NCBI RefSeq assembly: GCF_000987955.1 | Contig: NZ_LAZU01000037.1 | Span: forward strand, 248,001-312,000 | DNA: 64,000 nt | Direction of reading: 5' to 3' | Source: Paenibacillus sp. DMB20 | GTDB lineage: Bacteria; Bacillota; Bacilli; Paenibacillales; Paenibacillaceae | Part shown: piece by piece, positions 52,772 through 62,355 of the stretch | How positions within the stretch are numbered: the stretch's first letter is position 1 | Layout of the letters: each line of letters starts with the position of its first letter | Translations under genes and position numbers: made by a program | Notes under the pieces: model-generated | Seen by the model: the letters and a program-made list of their open reading frames with translations, nothing else | The model's database searches: none | What the model was told of the DNA's origin: nothing

Positions 52772-53965
52772 CTAAGCAGTGTAATCTCCCCCTACCCGGG
52801 CCATCTGTACGTTCCGTTTGTTCGGCTGAATCCCGAAATAACTTTCGTACAGCAGCTTTTTTTTGTTGAAAGCAACCATCTGTTCCACGGCTTCAGGACT
52901 GCTCTCCTTCGCCATGATCTGTTCGATCCGCGAAAGGGCGGTATCCCTCGCCGCTCCCGTTCCGGCCGAAGCCGCCCGGCACAGCACCTCGAAACCCTGC
53001 TCGCCAAGAAGCGCAAGACTCTCGGCGCTGTTATGCCGGACATGCCAGCTTTCATCCTGCAGCGCAGCGGCCAGGAGCGGTATGCTGCCCGCGGCGTGAA
53101 GCCGGCCGAGCGCTTTGGCCGCTGCGGCCCGCACTTCCCATTCCTTGTCGTTCATAAGCTGGGCAATCGTCTCATCCTTGAGAACGGGGTTGGAGCTGAG
53201 GTATAACTTGACCGCCTCGGCCCGCACATCCTTCTGATCGGAACCGACCAGGCGGTCCAATGCGGGGACGACGGCGGGTACCGCTTGACCCCACATCGCG
53301 ACAAGCCCTACTTTCACGAGATTCGGATTCGGATCATCCAGCAGCTTTCGGACCAGGCCCGCTGCATCCAGCCGGGTTTCCAGCAAAATATCGGCGGCCA
53401 GGTGGTGAATCGGTTTCTCGTAGGACAACAGCTTGGACAGCATGGCCCGGATCTGGTCCGGACGGTCTGCGCTCTTGGCAATCGCCCGGGCAATAATAAT
53501 CGTCTGCGGGCTGTACGGCGTCCGGTTCATCAACTCCTCCAAAGCCGGAACCGCCTCTTCGGCCCGCATTCCGCCCAAGCGGTAAGCCGCTTCGATTCGT
53601 CGTCCGTACCGGAAACTGGACAGGGCCTTGATGTCCTGCTCCACAAATCCCGCTTTCCTGCATAGGCCGAGCAGCTTTGCCCGGGCTTCGCCTTTGAACT
53701 GCTCGATCCATTCCATAAACCTGTCTTGAATGACCCTGCGTTCCAGATGCTTGAGCTTTCCGGGAGGAAGCTCAAGCTCTACATCGTCGTGCAGGTGAGA
53801 CTGTACGTAAACAAAGTAATCCCGATGTTTCTCCTTATACCGCTCCGCCTGATTTTGTTCGGCATTGTGCCTTATTTTCATTTGGAACAACAGGATGATG
53901 CCGGCCGCAATCATGCCCAAACATACATAAATGAACACATAAGCCAAGGCTATATTTGAAAACAT
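52772..53965 (-). CDS. Membrane-anchored HEAT-repeat protein of the exopolysaccharide operon
   Basis: A 397-aa protein. An N-terminal helix (NIALAYVFIYVCLGMIAAGIILLF) is followed by a cytosolic part with at least six HEAT-like units, e.g. AAYRLGGMRAEEAVPALEEL, VRAAAAKALGRLHAAGSIPLL and VRHNSAESLALLGEQGFEVL. It is likely a scaffold for the synthase, comparable to helical-repeat partners of other synthase-dependent exporters. The ATG at 53965 with AGGAGG 11 bases upstream is chosen over a longer frame. The gene overlaps or abuts the glycosyltransferase start, so they are coupled. Confidence 0.85.
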   Translation of the reverse strand: MFSNIALAYVFIYVCLGMIAAGIILLFQMKIRHNAEQNQAERYKEKHRDYFVYVQSHLHDDVELELPPGKLKHLERRVIQDRFMEWIEQFKGEARAKLLGLCRKAGFVEQDIKALSSFRYGRRIEAAYRLGGMRAEEAVPALEELMNRTPYSPQTIIIARAIAKSADRPDQIRAMLSKLLSYEKPIHHLAADILLETRLDAAGLVRKLLDDPNPNLVKVGLVAMWGQAVPAVVPALDRLVGSDQKDVRAEAVKLYLSSNPVLKDETIAQLMNDKEWEVRAAAAKALGRLHAAGSIPLLAAALQDESWHVRHNSAESLALLGEQGFEVLCRAASAGTGAARDTALSRIEQIMAKESSPEAVEQMVAFNKKKLLYESYFGIQPNKRNVQMARVGGDYTA

Positions 53966-53982
53966 ATCCGATAGTTCCTCCT

Positions 53983-56264
53983 TTATTTCGACTGTTCGCC
54001 GTTCCGGGTGTCGGGCACGCCGGTAAAGAATTCCTTCATGGCGTAATAACTCTTTTTCGGCCGCTCGGTGTATTGGACCGTTTCCCACGGCTCCCACGTA
54101 TACGGGACAATGTCATGCAGATGGATCGCTTGAGCTTCGGATTCGGCCGCTTGTGCCGATCCGCCGCCGGCCCCCGCTTGCTTCCCTTCCCGCTCCGCTA
54201 TCCACGGCACGAGCGTGATGCCGTTAGCCTTCGCGGTTTTGAATGTTCTTCGGTCTTCCAGCGGGCTGTAATCGATAACCTGCAGGGAGCTCGGATCCGC
54301 AAAACCGAGAAGCATCCACGGAATCCGCATCTCTACCACATTTCCGTTGTATTGCCAGGCCGTCAGCGAATTGAAGTCTTCGCTCTCCGGACTGCCCGAT
54401 CCCCGCTTAAGGTATCCGACCTTCTCGTCCATAAACGGATGGGCATGCCGCGTATCCGGCGGCGTCATCAGCAGACTGATCCCGAGCTTCCATGGATGGA
54501 ACGAAGCCGGGCTTTTGTCCTTCTTGCCCTCCCCGTCTTCATCGGGAAGCATCCAGTAGCCTTCCTTGCCGTACAGGCGCTGATGAAAATCATAGGAAGG
54601 CGCGATTTTCACCTGGGATTCGCTGTCCTTGCCAAGCTCGATGAGTGTTTCGAGCCCCCCTCCGTCCAGCGTTCTCCCCGCTAGCTCCTTCACCGGCTGA
54701 TCGCCTCCCGGGATCGTATCCCCGCCGATGTAAAGCTTGGAGCTTTTCGGGTCAAAATTCCGCTCCAGCTCCATCCCGAGGTACAAATACGCCTCGTCAT
54801 GGGTTATCCGCATGCTCCTGATGCCGGGCGCTTGCCTACCCAAGGCTTGGCCTCCCCTTCGGGGAGCTTGTCCCAATCGGACAAGCTTCCGTCGATAACG
54901 AGCCTGTTTGCTTTGCCCGGCTGCATCGCAAGCACACCGAACATTTTCTCGTTGGTCAGCACGTTCAGCCAGTAAGCCCGGCGATCGGCCGGAATCTCGA
55001 ACGGCATCGTGTTCCAGGTTTTCTTGAACCATTCGTCCTGCCACATGAAAAGAATGGCGCCTGAGTAACCTTCGTCGTAAATGTCTTTGGTGAGGGATAC
55101 GTTAATCTGTCCCTGCTCCTCTTCGTCATGGCCTCCCTGGTCCCGACCGCCCGGTCCGTGATGGGAAATCCCCATGGAAGACGGGACGCCATACTCCGTG
55201 ACCATGACCGGCATGTCCGTGAACTCCGCCTTCAGCTTTCGCAGATAAGCCTTGTAGGTGTTGTATCCGCCCTTTCCGTCGGAAATCGTCCTCAGGCTTT
55301 TGTCCGTCCGGAAGAAATCGGGGTAATACGGGTAAACATGGTATGCCGCAAAATAACCCGCCTTCCAGTTCACCGGCTTGATATGGCGCGCATCCACGGA
55401 GACCATATCCTCTTCATAGAGCGGCTCTCCCGGATGCTCCAGAATATCGGTCGTCACCCAGTTCGTGAATGTGACCGGATGCTGCCAGCCATATTTTTGC
55501 TCCTGCGCCGCCGTATAGTCGAGCAGACCCGCGAGCCAGCTTTCGAACGGACTCGCCTTTTCAGCGGCCGAGAAATAGGTACCCTCGTACCGAGCCGCAT
55601 CCTTATGTTTCCCGTTCGTATTCTTGACCATGGATGGATCCCACTCGGTTCCAACATGCCAGGCCATCAAATACTTCCCTGCATTCGTCTTGTACTCGCC
55701 GCTCGAGGCCCCATGTTTCGCCGTCACCGTGACATCGCCGTAAACGGCGGCAACGGCTTTTTGGATCTCGTCTTTAAAGGCCTGAAGGATATTTTCCGCA
55801 TAAGCATCTTTCTGCTCGATCAGCTGTTCCTCCGGAGACCAGATGCCCTGCATGAAATAAAGCGGATCGTCTTCGCGATCCCGGTTGTATTTAACGAGAG
55901 CCGAATAAAAAACGGGATTATGAACCGTATAAACACGAATCACGTTCGCTCCCATTTCATCAATCTGTTTAAACCACCGGAGATAGTCCTCTTCGGTTGC
56001 CGGCAGCGCTCCCGGAAAATGCCCCGGAACCGTCGCTCCCAAATTGACGCCTTTGACAAACATCTCATTCCATTGCCCGTTCTCTCCGTATTGAAGAAAC
56101 CTCGTTCCCTCGGTTTTGAACTTCATCTGCATGCCGTCCTCATCGGCAAAGCTTTTAAAGGACGGTCGAGAAAATCCGAAAATGGCGGCGGCACCACAGA
56201 TCAGCAAGAGGGTCAGAACGCCCGCCAGCATCCACTGCTTTCTTTTGCTCATGGCCGTTTTCAA
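53983..56264 (-). CDS. Secreted clan-A glycoside-hydrolase-like protein with C-terminal beta-sandwich domain, frameshifted
   Basis: After correction about 760 aa. An N-terminal anchor or signal helix (WMLAGVLTLLLICGAAAIFG) precedes a GH2/GH5-type (beta/alpha)8 domain. Its motifs are FVKGVNLGATVPG and NVIRVYTVHNPVFY, with candidate catalytic Glu in WHVGTEWDP and VTEYGVPSSMG. A C-terminal domain (RLVIDGSLSDWDKLPEG... RITHDEAYLYLGMELE) resembles CBM9/DOMON beta-sandwiches. The frame breaks near 54830, where AAGCGC should read AAGGCGC, one G missing. Translation probably starts at TTG 56264 (AGAAGG upstream) or ATG 56252. It is the first gene of the operon and may trim or bind the polymer. Confidence 0.82.
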
Positions 56265-56266
56265 AA

Positions 56267-57037
56267 CTTACCTTCTCCTCCTTTTTGATCTTGCCCGTAA
56301 CTCCCGCGTTGCCGCAGCAAAGGTACACAGGCCATTCTATATCCGGTTCGGCCCAAAACGCCATGCACCAGATTTACCAACTTTTCTGATAGGTATAATG
56401 TCCATACAAGAACGTCGAATGATGGCCGATTCTAATTTGAAGGACCAGCATCTCCTCCTCTTTTGAAAGGAGATACTCACGGCTTCACCCTCTTTCCCCT
56501 CTGTTCGCCGGAAACGTTCAAACCCGCCGTGCTAAAGGAAAACCAGACAGGTTCCGGCAATGAATCACTGGAGATGGTGTCAAGCATTTTCAGAAAATTT
56601 TCGTTAGTTTATTAATTAGACGTCGAAAAATTGCTAAAGTTACGGTCATTTTTACATTCTTATCCATAGTTATTACAAAAATGATACCAAAGTACGACAA
56701 AGATTTTACCAAAAAGGCCGTCAGTACGGCATTTGTTAATTTCAGGATTTCAACAAAAATAAGAAGAGAGTCCCGCAATAGGACCCCCTTTTTACAATAA
56801 TATTTTCCATAACAGTCAATATAGGATGTAACACCTACTTTTTTGTTACTTCTTTAGTGATTCATAAAGCGCGTTAAAACTTCAATCGAGCCATCTGCTC
56901 CTTCATTTTCCTGTTCCTCCTCCGTGCCCTTTGCAATCCAGACCAATATTGCAACTTCTCCATGCGCTCTATATCATTGGAAATGAAAGTCATGAAACGA
57001 TGATCTTGAAAGAATGCTCTCTCCAAGGAGGCTTTGC
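56267..57037. other. AT-rich intergenic interval of about 770 bases
   Basis: It contains the upstream region of the exopolysaccharide operon, an ATCTCC/GGAGAT hairpin near 56450-56474, and an AT-rich stretch 56580-56850. The only frame there (62 codons, minus) has a poor RBS and no recognisable similarity. No riboswitch core was found despite looking for a c-di-GMP aptamer. Confidence 0.4.
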
Positions 57038-57478
57038 ATGAAAGAAACGGACGTTAACGACCAGTGGTACGACTTTGCAACCCGAATCGTAGACAAGAAA
57101 AACCGTAACGATTTGAAATGGAACGGGATCAGCGAAACCGAACAGGAGATCGCCGCCTTATGGACGCTTGAAGCCGACATGTACAACGGAGGATTTCTGC
57201 AATTTTTCTGTAATTGGGGATACGACGCATATTTGCACGCCATTCGGGCACTGGACAGGATCGGGGCGACCGCCGCGCTTGGGATCGTAACCGCATCCTA
57301 CGCGGTTCTGGGGCGCTTCGAGAATGATCCGCGCTTGCAGCAGCTGTGGGATATTCCAAAACATCTCACGGAGGCGGAGGACTTAAGATTGGACGAGCTG
57401 GATAAGCAATTCTGGCAGGATGAGGATCAGGTCGCCATGAAGGCTTACGACTATTACAGCGCAAAATACGGAACTTGA
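57038..57478 (+). CDS. DUF4375 (DMP19-like) domain protein, possible immunity factor
   Basis: A 146-aa acidic protein. The family pattern is clear: EQEIAALWTLEADMYNGGFL, QFFCNWGYDAYLHAIRALDRIGA and a C-terminal LDELDKQFWQDEDQVAMKAY. The ATG at 57038 has AAGGAGG 6 bases upstream and is preferred. DUF4375/DMP19-type proteins are acidic and often occur among immunity genes of polymorphic toxin loci. The next gene is Imm1-like, which supports that role here. No toxin gene is visible nearby. Confidence 0.82.
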   Translation: MKETDVNDQWYDFATRIVDKKNRNDLKWNGISETEQEIAALWTLEADMYNGGFLQFFCNWGYDAYLHAIRALDRIGATAALGIVTASYAVLGRFENDPRLQQLWDIPKHLTEAEDLRLDELDKQFWQDEDQVAMKAYDYYSAKYGT

Positions 57479-57498
57479 CCGCATTAGGGGAGGTTTGT

Positions 57499-57883
57499 AT
57501 GAGGACTATTTACGAAGAATTCAGAGAGGGACCGACTGCCCGTATCGTAGAGTTTCCTGACGTTTCGCCGGAAGAATGCCTGAAGGCCGTCCGCCGGATG
57601 AACGGCGCGAATCGCAGTTTAGTCAGCATTAAAGAGAATGATCTAATGATTATCATTGGGGGCGGCGACGAGGCGTTCGTGGTGACGATCGAGACAAGCC
57701 GCCATCAGGAACCTTCTTGGCTCGCATCCGGACGAGGACGACTTCGTTGATATTACGGTGGGAGGCCAGGCATGCGAATATCCCCGATGTTATGCCCTCG
57801 GCCTGGAAACGGTGGAGTCGGCACTCTCGCAATTGCTGGTGGACGCCAATGTTGACCTCCATTGGGAGATCATCGAGAAATAG
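57499..57883 (+). CDS. Imm1-like immunity protein, frameshifted
   Basis: After correction about 127 aa. The first part contains LMIIIGGGDEAFVVTIET. Downstream in another frame comes NLLGSHPDEDDFVDITVGGQ, then EYPRCYALGLETVESAL and a final LHWEIIEK, matching the Imm1 layout (GGG... NLLG... GGQ.EYP... W). The frames join near 57700, where AAGCCGCC has one base too many. The ATG at 57499 has GGGGAGG upstream, 20 bases after the DUF4375 stop, so the two genes form an operon. Probably an orphan immunity gene, inactive if the frameshift is real. Confidence 0.72.
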
Positions 57884-57944
57884 AGCGCGTTGACGCATCA
57901 GACGCCAACCATGGCCATGCTCCGCCTGTGAAGTTTATCTTATG

Positions 57945-57979
57945 AAGCAAGCCCGCCGGAATGTCCGGCGGGCTTGCTT
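57945..57979. terminator. Bidirectional terminator between immunity genes and the fucosidase
   Basis: AAGCAAGCCCGCCGGA-ATG-TCCGGCGGGCTTGCTT, a perfect 16-bp stem, lies between convergent genes. Confidence 0.9.
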
Positions 57980-57984
57980 ATTGC

Positions 57985-59238
57985 TCAAGATGAAGTTCCA
58001 TGTGGTTGAACGTTAAATATTTGCATGGAGCGGATACGAGGCTCCCCTTCCCGGCTTAGCACCCTTAAGCGGAGACGACTGCACCGAACCGCTTCAAAAT
58101 GGTCGATCTTTTTATGCCCGATGGCGCTTCCGCGTACGAGTTCAGTCCATTTTTCTCCGGACCAGGCCTCCAGCACGTATTCCCGAACCCGCTCCCCGAA
58201 CGAAATATCCTCCATCAGGATGGCATGGTTGAACTCTGTCTCCCCCTCCAGCACCAACTCCACGAAATCGCCCGTGCCGGACGTCTCGGCAAGCGGGGTA
58301 GCAAGCCTTCTCTTTACCTCCCGCCCGAACTCTAGCACGCGCTCCACATCGGCCTCCGGCAGCAGGCCGGTTTCATCCGGGGACAGATTAAGCAGCAAAT
58401 TGCAGCCGTGCCCCACCGAACGATAGTAGATATCGATCAATTCATCAAGGGTATGGAGGGTGTGTTCATCGTTCGGGTGCCAGAACCAGCGCTCCTTGCG
58501 GATCGGAACGTCGCATTCCGCCGGTACCCACCGGGGCGTATCGGGCAGCCAGGACAGCGATTCCTCCGAAAACATGCTGACGCGTGCGCTTTCGGCCGTG
58601 TTCCAGCAAGGATACGGAGCCACGCCGTCTTCGTTGCCAACCCAGCGGATTGTCGGCGCCCCCATATTGAATATCATGGCATCCGGCTGATGCTCCCGGA
58701 CCAGGCCGATAATACGGGGCCAATCGTACTGACGGCCCTCCGAACCGGCACCATCGAACCATACCTCCACGAGCGGTCCGTATCCGGTCAACAGTTCGGT
58801 CAGCTGTTCGGCGTAAAAGTGATCGTAGGCTTCCTGTTCCGGGTAGCACGGCTCGTGCCGGTCCCAGGGAGATACATAAATCCCGAAGCCGATACCCTGT
58901 TCGCGGCAGGCGTCCGCACACTCCCGAACAACGTCTCCCTTCCCTTCCTTCCACGGACTCGACTTGACGGAATAATCCGTTGTCTTGGTCGGCCACAGAC
59001 AAAAGCCGTCATGATGCTTGGCGGTAAGAATGAAATAGTTGAAGCCCGCTTCCTTCGCCGTCCGCACCCATTGTCCCGCGTCCAAACGCGCCGGATTGAA
59101 AAGCGAGGGCGAATCCGTCCCTTCTCCCCATTCCTGATCGCAAAACGTGTTGATCCCGAAATGGCAGAACATCCCCATCTCCATGTCCTGCCACGACATC
59201 TGCTGTTTGGTCGGTCTTGCCAAAATTGACGTATCCAT
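57985..59238 (-). CDS. Alpha-L-fucosidase, glycoside hydrolase family 29
   Basis: A 417-aa GH29 enzyme without a signal peptide. N-terminal FCHFGINTFCDQEWG is followed by FILTAKHHDGFCLWPTKTTDYSV and the nucleophile region LVEVWFDGAGSEG, all characteristic. A C-terminal beta domain (about 320-417) follows. It hydrolyses alpha-L-fucosides, intracellularly here. It lies 56 bases downstream of a GH35 beta-galactosidase in the same direction, so the pair probably degrades imported fucosylated galactosides. It could equally be cytosolic processing of plant xyloglucan fragments. Confidence 0.93.
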   Translation of the reverse strand: MDTSILARPTKQQMSWQDMEMGMFCHFGINTFCDQEWGEGTDSPSLFNPARLDAGQWVRTAKEAGFNYFILTAKHHDGFCLWPTKTTDYSVKSSPWKEGKGDVVRECADACREQGIGFGIYVSPWDRHEPCYPEQEAYDHFYAEQLTELLTGYGPLVEVWFDGAGSEGRQYDWPRIIGLVREHQPDAMIFNMGAPTIRWVGNEDGVAPYPCWNTAESARVSMFSEESLSWLPDTPRWVPAECDVPIRKERWFWHPNDEHTLHTLDELIDIYYRSVGHGCNLLLNLSPDETGLLPEADVERVLEFGREVKRRLATPLAETSGTGDFVELVLEGETEFNHAILMEDISFGERVREYVLEAWSGEKWTELVRGSAIGHKKIDHFEAVRCSRLRLRVLSREGEPRIRSMQIFNVQPHGTSS

Positions 59239-59293
59239 ATTGTCCTACTCCCTTGCTGTTGTTTGTTTTTGCATATGCATATAAGAGCTTGAA

Positions 59294-61060
59294 TCAGCCC
59301 AGGTCCGGCTTATCCAGCAATTCGATTTGTGCCTTCTCCGCGTGATGCAGCTCCAGGACGACCAGCTCGTTCCGCCCTTTCCGGAGCAGCGGTCCGGGTA
59401 GATAAAGCGTTTGCTGCGGCCCTTCCTTCCAGTAGCGGCCCAGGTTGAAGCCGTTGATCCATACCGAGCCTTTATGCCAGCCGTCCAAACGGACAAACGT
59501 GTCGGCAGCTTCTTCTACCGTAAACTCCCCTTTATAAAAGCGCGGTCGTGAGCTTCGCTCCGATCCTTCCCCGGCTTCCCGGAGCTCCTTGAACGGTATG
59601 GAGTCGATGCGTTTGAGCGGCAGCGGATATATGGTCCAGTCGAACAAAAACTGGTTGTTCAGCCTGACCCCCTCGGTGATTCCCTTGAAATCCTTCAGTT
59701 TCGGCCCGTAATTGATGCGTCCCATATTTTCGACCACGATATCGAGCCTTGCGCCGCCTTCAGGAATATCAAGTTCCAGGGAACGCGGATTCCAACGTTC
59801 GATGGTATCCCGGTATACGCCGTTCACAAAAATCTGGGCCCGGTCATGAACCTCCTGCAGATGCAGGCTCTCCCTTCGGGGCCCGGATACATGGGTGGAA
59901 TACACGATAAAGCCGTAATCCTGTCCGAGCGCTTCCAGCGGGACCGGGCAAACGCGCTGCACGGGGTCGGTCAGAACGTCCAAGTGGTCCAGGAGATCCG
60001 ATTCGTGCGTCATGCTTACCGTTCCGTAACTTTTTCTTGGCATGGGGGCAGGCAGCTCAGGCAAAACCGGGGCATCCGCTTCCCGGAACCGGCCGATGAC
60101 GCGGCGGAACGCCTCATACTTCTCCGTGATCCCGCCCCATTCCGACAGCGGAGCATCATAATCATAACTCGTAACGGTAGGCTCATAGGACTCATGATGG
60201 TTGGCCCCGTTATAGAATCCGAAATTCGTTCCCCCGTGGAACATGTAAAAATTGACGGATGCCCCCGCCTCCAGCATCTCTTCGAGGACGCCCGCCGCAT
60301 CCTCCGCGGAACGCGTATGATGCTCCTCCTTCCAGTGGTCGAACCATCCGTTCCAGTACTCCATGCACATCAGCGGATCATCCGGCCGATAGGCCCTGAA
60401 CTTTTGAAAAGCCTCCAGCGGCCTGGAGCCGAAATTTACGGTTGCCGTCACGCCCGGTACGGTTCCGCCCTGAAGCATTCCGTCTTCCGGGCCATCCGAA
60501 GTGAACAACAAAACATCGACGCCCCGGCGGATCAGTCCCTCCTTCAGGTAGTTTAAATACGCCTGGTCATTGCCGTAGCTTCCGTACTCGTTTTCGATCT
60601 GGACCGCAATGACGGGTCCTCCTTTCGTGCTGAGGAGCGGAACCAGACGGGGAATGAGCTCGTCGTAGTATTTGTCCACCTTTTCCAGGTACGCGGCGTC
60701 CATGCAGCGCAGACGAATGTCGGAATAACCAAGAAGCCATGCGGGGAGTCCGCCAAATTCCCATTCCGCGCAAATATAAGGGCTCGGCCTCAAAATCACA
60801 TGGAGGCCAAGGCTGCCGGCAAGCCGGACGAACCTCTCCACATCCGCCAGTCCGTCAAAACAGAACCGGCCTTCCTCGGGCTCATGCAAATTCCACGGAA
60901 GATACGTTTCTACCGTGTTCAAACCGCAAGCTTTCAGCTTCAGGAGACGATCCTCCCAATATTCCGGCACGACCCGGAAATAGTGGACAGCCCCGGATAA
61001 AATGCGAAACGGCTTGCCTTCCCATTCAAACGTTCCATTTGCTGTTTTCAATTCGGCCAA
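59294..61060 (-). CDS. Beta-galactosidase, glycoside hydrolase family 35
   Basis: A 588-aa enzyme. The N-terminus is GKPFRILSGAVHYFRVVPEYW. The acid/base Glu is in GPVIAVQIENEYGSYG and the nucleophile Glu in PLMCMEYWNGWFDHW. VNFYMFHGGTNFGFYNGAN and a C-terminal jelly-roll (VWINGFNLGRYW) follow. There is no signal peptide. It removes terminal beta-galactose. It is followed by the fucosidase gene and divergent from an AraC regulator, forming a small oligosaccharide-utilisation locus without its own transporter. Confidence 0.96.
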   Translation of the reverse strand: MAELKTANGTFEWEGKPFRILSGAVHYFRVVPEYWEDRLLKLKACGLNTVETYLPWNLHEPEEGRFCFDGLADVERFVRLAGSLGLHVILRPSPYICAEWEFGGLPAWLLGYSDIRLRCMDAAYLEKVDKYYDELIPRLVPLLSTKGGPVIAVQIENEYGSYGNDQAYLNYLKEGLIRRGVDVLLFTSDGPEDGMLQGGTVPGVTATVNFGSRPLEAFQKFRAYRPDDPLMCMEYWNGWFDHWKEEHHTRSAEDAAGVLEEMLEAGASVNFYMFHGGTNFGFYNGANHHESYEPTVTSYDYDAPLSEWGGITEKYEAFRRVIGRFREADAPVLPELPAPMPRKSYGTVSMTHESDLLDHLDVLTDPVQRVCPVPLEALGQDYGFIVYSTHVSGPRRESLHLQEVHDRAQIFVNGVYRDTIERWNPRSLELDIPEGGARLDIVVENMGRINYGPKLKDFKGITEGVRLNNQFLFDWTIYPLPLKRIDSIPFKELREAGEGSERSSRPRFYKGEFTVEEAADTFVRLDGWHKGSVWINGFNLGRYWKEGPQQTLYLPGPLLRKGRNELVVLELHHAEKAQIELLDKPDLG

Positions 61061-61267
61061 TGGGTATCCCTCCTGCGTTTATTTCCCTTTCTACCTGTAT
61101 CATCCCTGAAAAAGAGCCGCTCCTCAATCACCAAATGGAGTCTTTTCTATACCATTTGTACGCTATTTTGCATCCGTTTTCAAATAGGGACATGTTATAA
61201 TAAAGGTATTGCATTGCGGACGGAGTTTCATCTTGGCCGCCGATATGGTAAGGAGGTTTGCAGATTT

Positions 61268-62140
61268 GTGTACTGTTATGAGTTTCCCCATCTAATCCAT
61301 ACCCTTCAGGTGACGGGCTGCCATTTCGACATCAAGCCGCCCGGCTGGCATTATCCGAGACATCACCATCAGCTGTTTGAACTTTTGTTTTGTCTTGAGG
61401 GCGAGGTTGTGCAGGAAATAAGCCGGGAAACGATCATTCTGCGCCCGGGCGAGTGGCTTCTGATCCGATCGGGTGTCAGGCATCAGTCTTTCAATGCCTC
61501 GGAGGTCCCCTACGGATATTTTAATATCCACTTTGATCTGGATGACCCGGAGATCCGCAGCATGCTGGCTTCCGCGCCCTACCGTCATATTTCCTCAAGG
61601 CAGGCGGAGCGTACCAAACTGCCGGACTGCATCCGCGAACTGGAATCCATTGCGGAGAGAAACCAAACAGGTCAGGGCGCTGATAAGGCCCAGGAGCTTC
61701 GCTTCGAAGACAAACTCCTTCTTCAGTCCTGCACCCTGCTGATCATACATCAAGTGCTTGGCCTCCTTCGTGAAGCCCCTGCCCGCTTCGATCCCGTTTC
61801 AAGCCGCCAGGGCTCTCTCCCCGCAACCGACGTGGCCCATGCCATCGAGGAAAGATTATCCCGGGCAATGGATGAGCAGGCTTCGGTTTCCGGCGTGGCA
61901 AAAGAGTTTAATTTAAGCCGAAGCCAGTGCAGCAAGCTTTTCTCCAAGGTGTACGGCCTCTCTCCCCGCCAGTATATAAGCCGGCAGAAGCTGAACTCGG
62001 CCAAAGAACTGCTCACCAACACCAACCTGCCGATCACCGATATTGCGGAGAGGCTGGGATTCCGCTCGGCCAGCCATTTTTCCAGACAGTTCCGCCGCTG
62101 GACCGGGCAATCGCCGACTGAATATAAGCCCAAGCAGTAA
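61268..62140 (+). CDS. AraC-family transcriptional regulator
   Basis: About 290 aa. A cupin-type sensor (YPRHHHQLFELLFCLEGEVVQ, ILRPGEWLLIRSGVRHQSF) is followed by two helix-turn-helix units (VAKEFNLSRSQCSKLFSKVYG and IAERLGFRSASHFSRQFRRW). The frame reaches back to a TTG at 61214, but the GTG at 61268 is 11 bases from a full AAGGAGG, so I prefer it. It is divergent from the galactosidase-fucosidase pair and presumably induces it. Confidence 0.9.
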   Translation: MYCYEFPHLIHTLQVTGCHFDIKPPGWHYPRHHHQLFELLFCLEGEVVQEISRETIILRPGEWLLIRSGVRHQSFNASEVPYGYFNIHFDLDDPEIRSMLASAPYRHISSRQAERTKLPDCIRELESIAERNQTGQGADKAQELRFEDKLLLQSCTLLIIHQVLGLLREAPARFDPVSSRQGSLPATDVAHAIEERLSRAMDEQASVSGVAKEFNLSRSQCSKLFSKVYGLSPRQYISRQKLNSAKELLTNTNLPITDIAERLGFRSASHFSRQFRRWTGQSPTEYKPKQ

Positions 62141-62245
62141 TATGCGGCAATTAATGCACATCGGGCAGCGGGAGAATATTTATGCGCCTTGCAACCATTA
62201 TTTTTGCGGACCATAAGCACTCCTGCTCTATGCTTCGTCTACTAA

Positions 62246-62278
62246 AACAACCCGGCACCTGGGATGTGCCGGGTTGTT
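62246..62278. terminator. Bidirectional terminator between AraC and the SulP gene
   Basis: AACAACCCGGCAC-CTGGGAT-GTGCCGGGTTGTT with T-rich sequence on the minus side (TTTTAG). Confidence 0.85.
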
Positions 62279-62355
62279 TCCGCATATCGGGAAGTTCTTC
62301 GAATGATAAAATAATCCGATATTATTTCACAACGAGGACGGGACAATACATGAAA

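Noticed and set aside
56267..56600. Possible second c-di-GMP riboswitch before the exopolysaccharide operon
   Set aside because: The region was checked because the operon might be c-di-GMP controlled. It lacks the GCAAAG core, tetraloop and receptor of GEMM-I.
56590..56778. A 62-codon hydrophobic frame in the AT-rich interval before the immunity genes
   Set aside because: Composition follows local AT richness and there is no good RBS. A membrane peptide cannot be excluded but is not supported.
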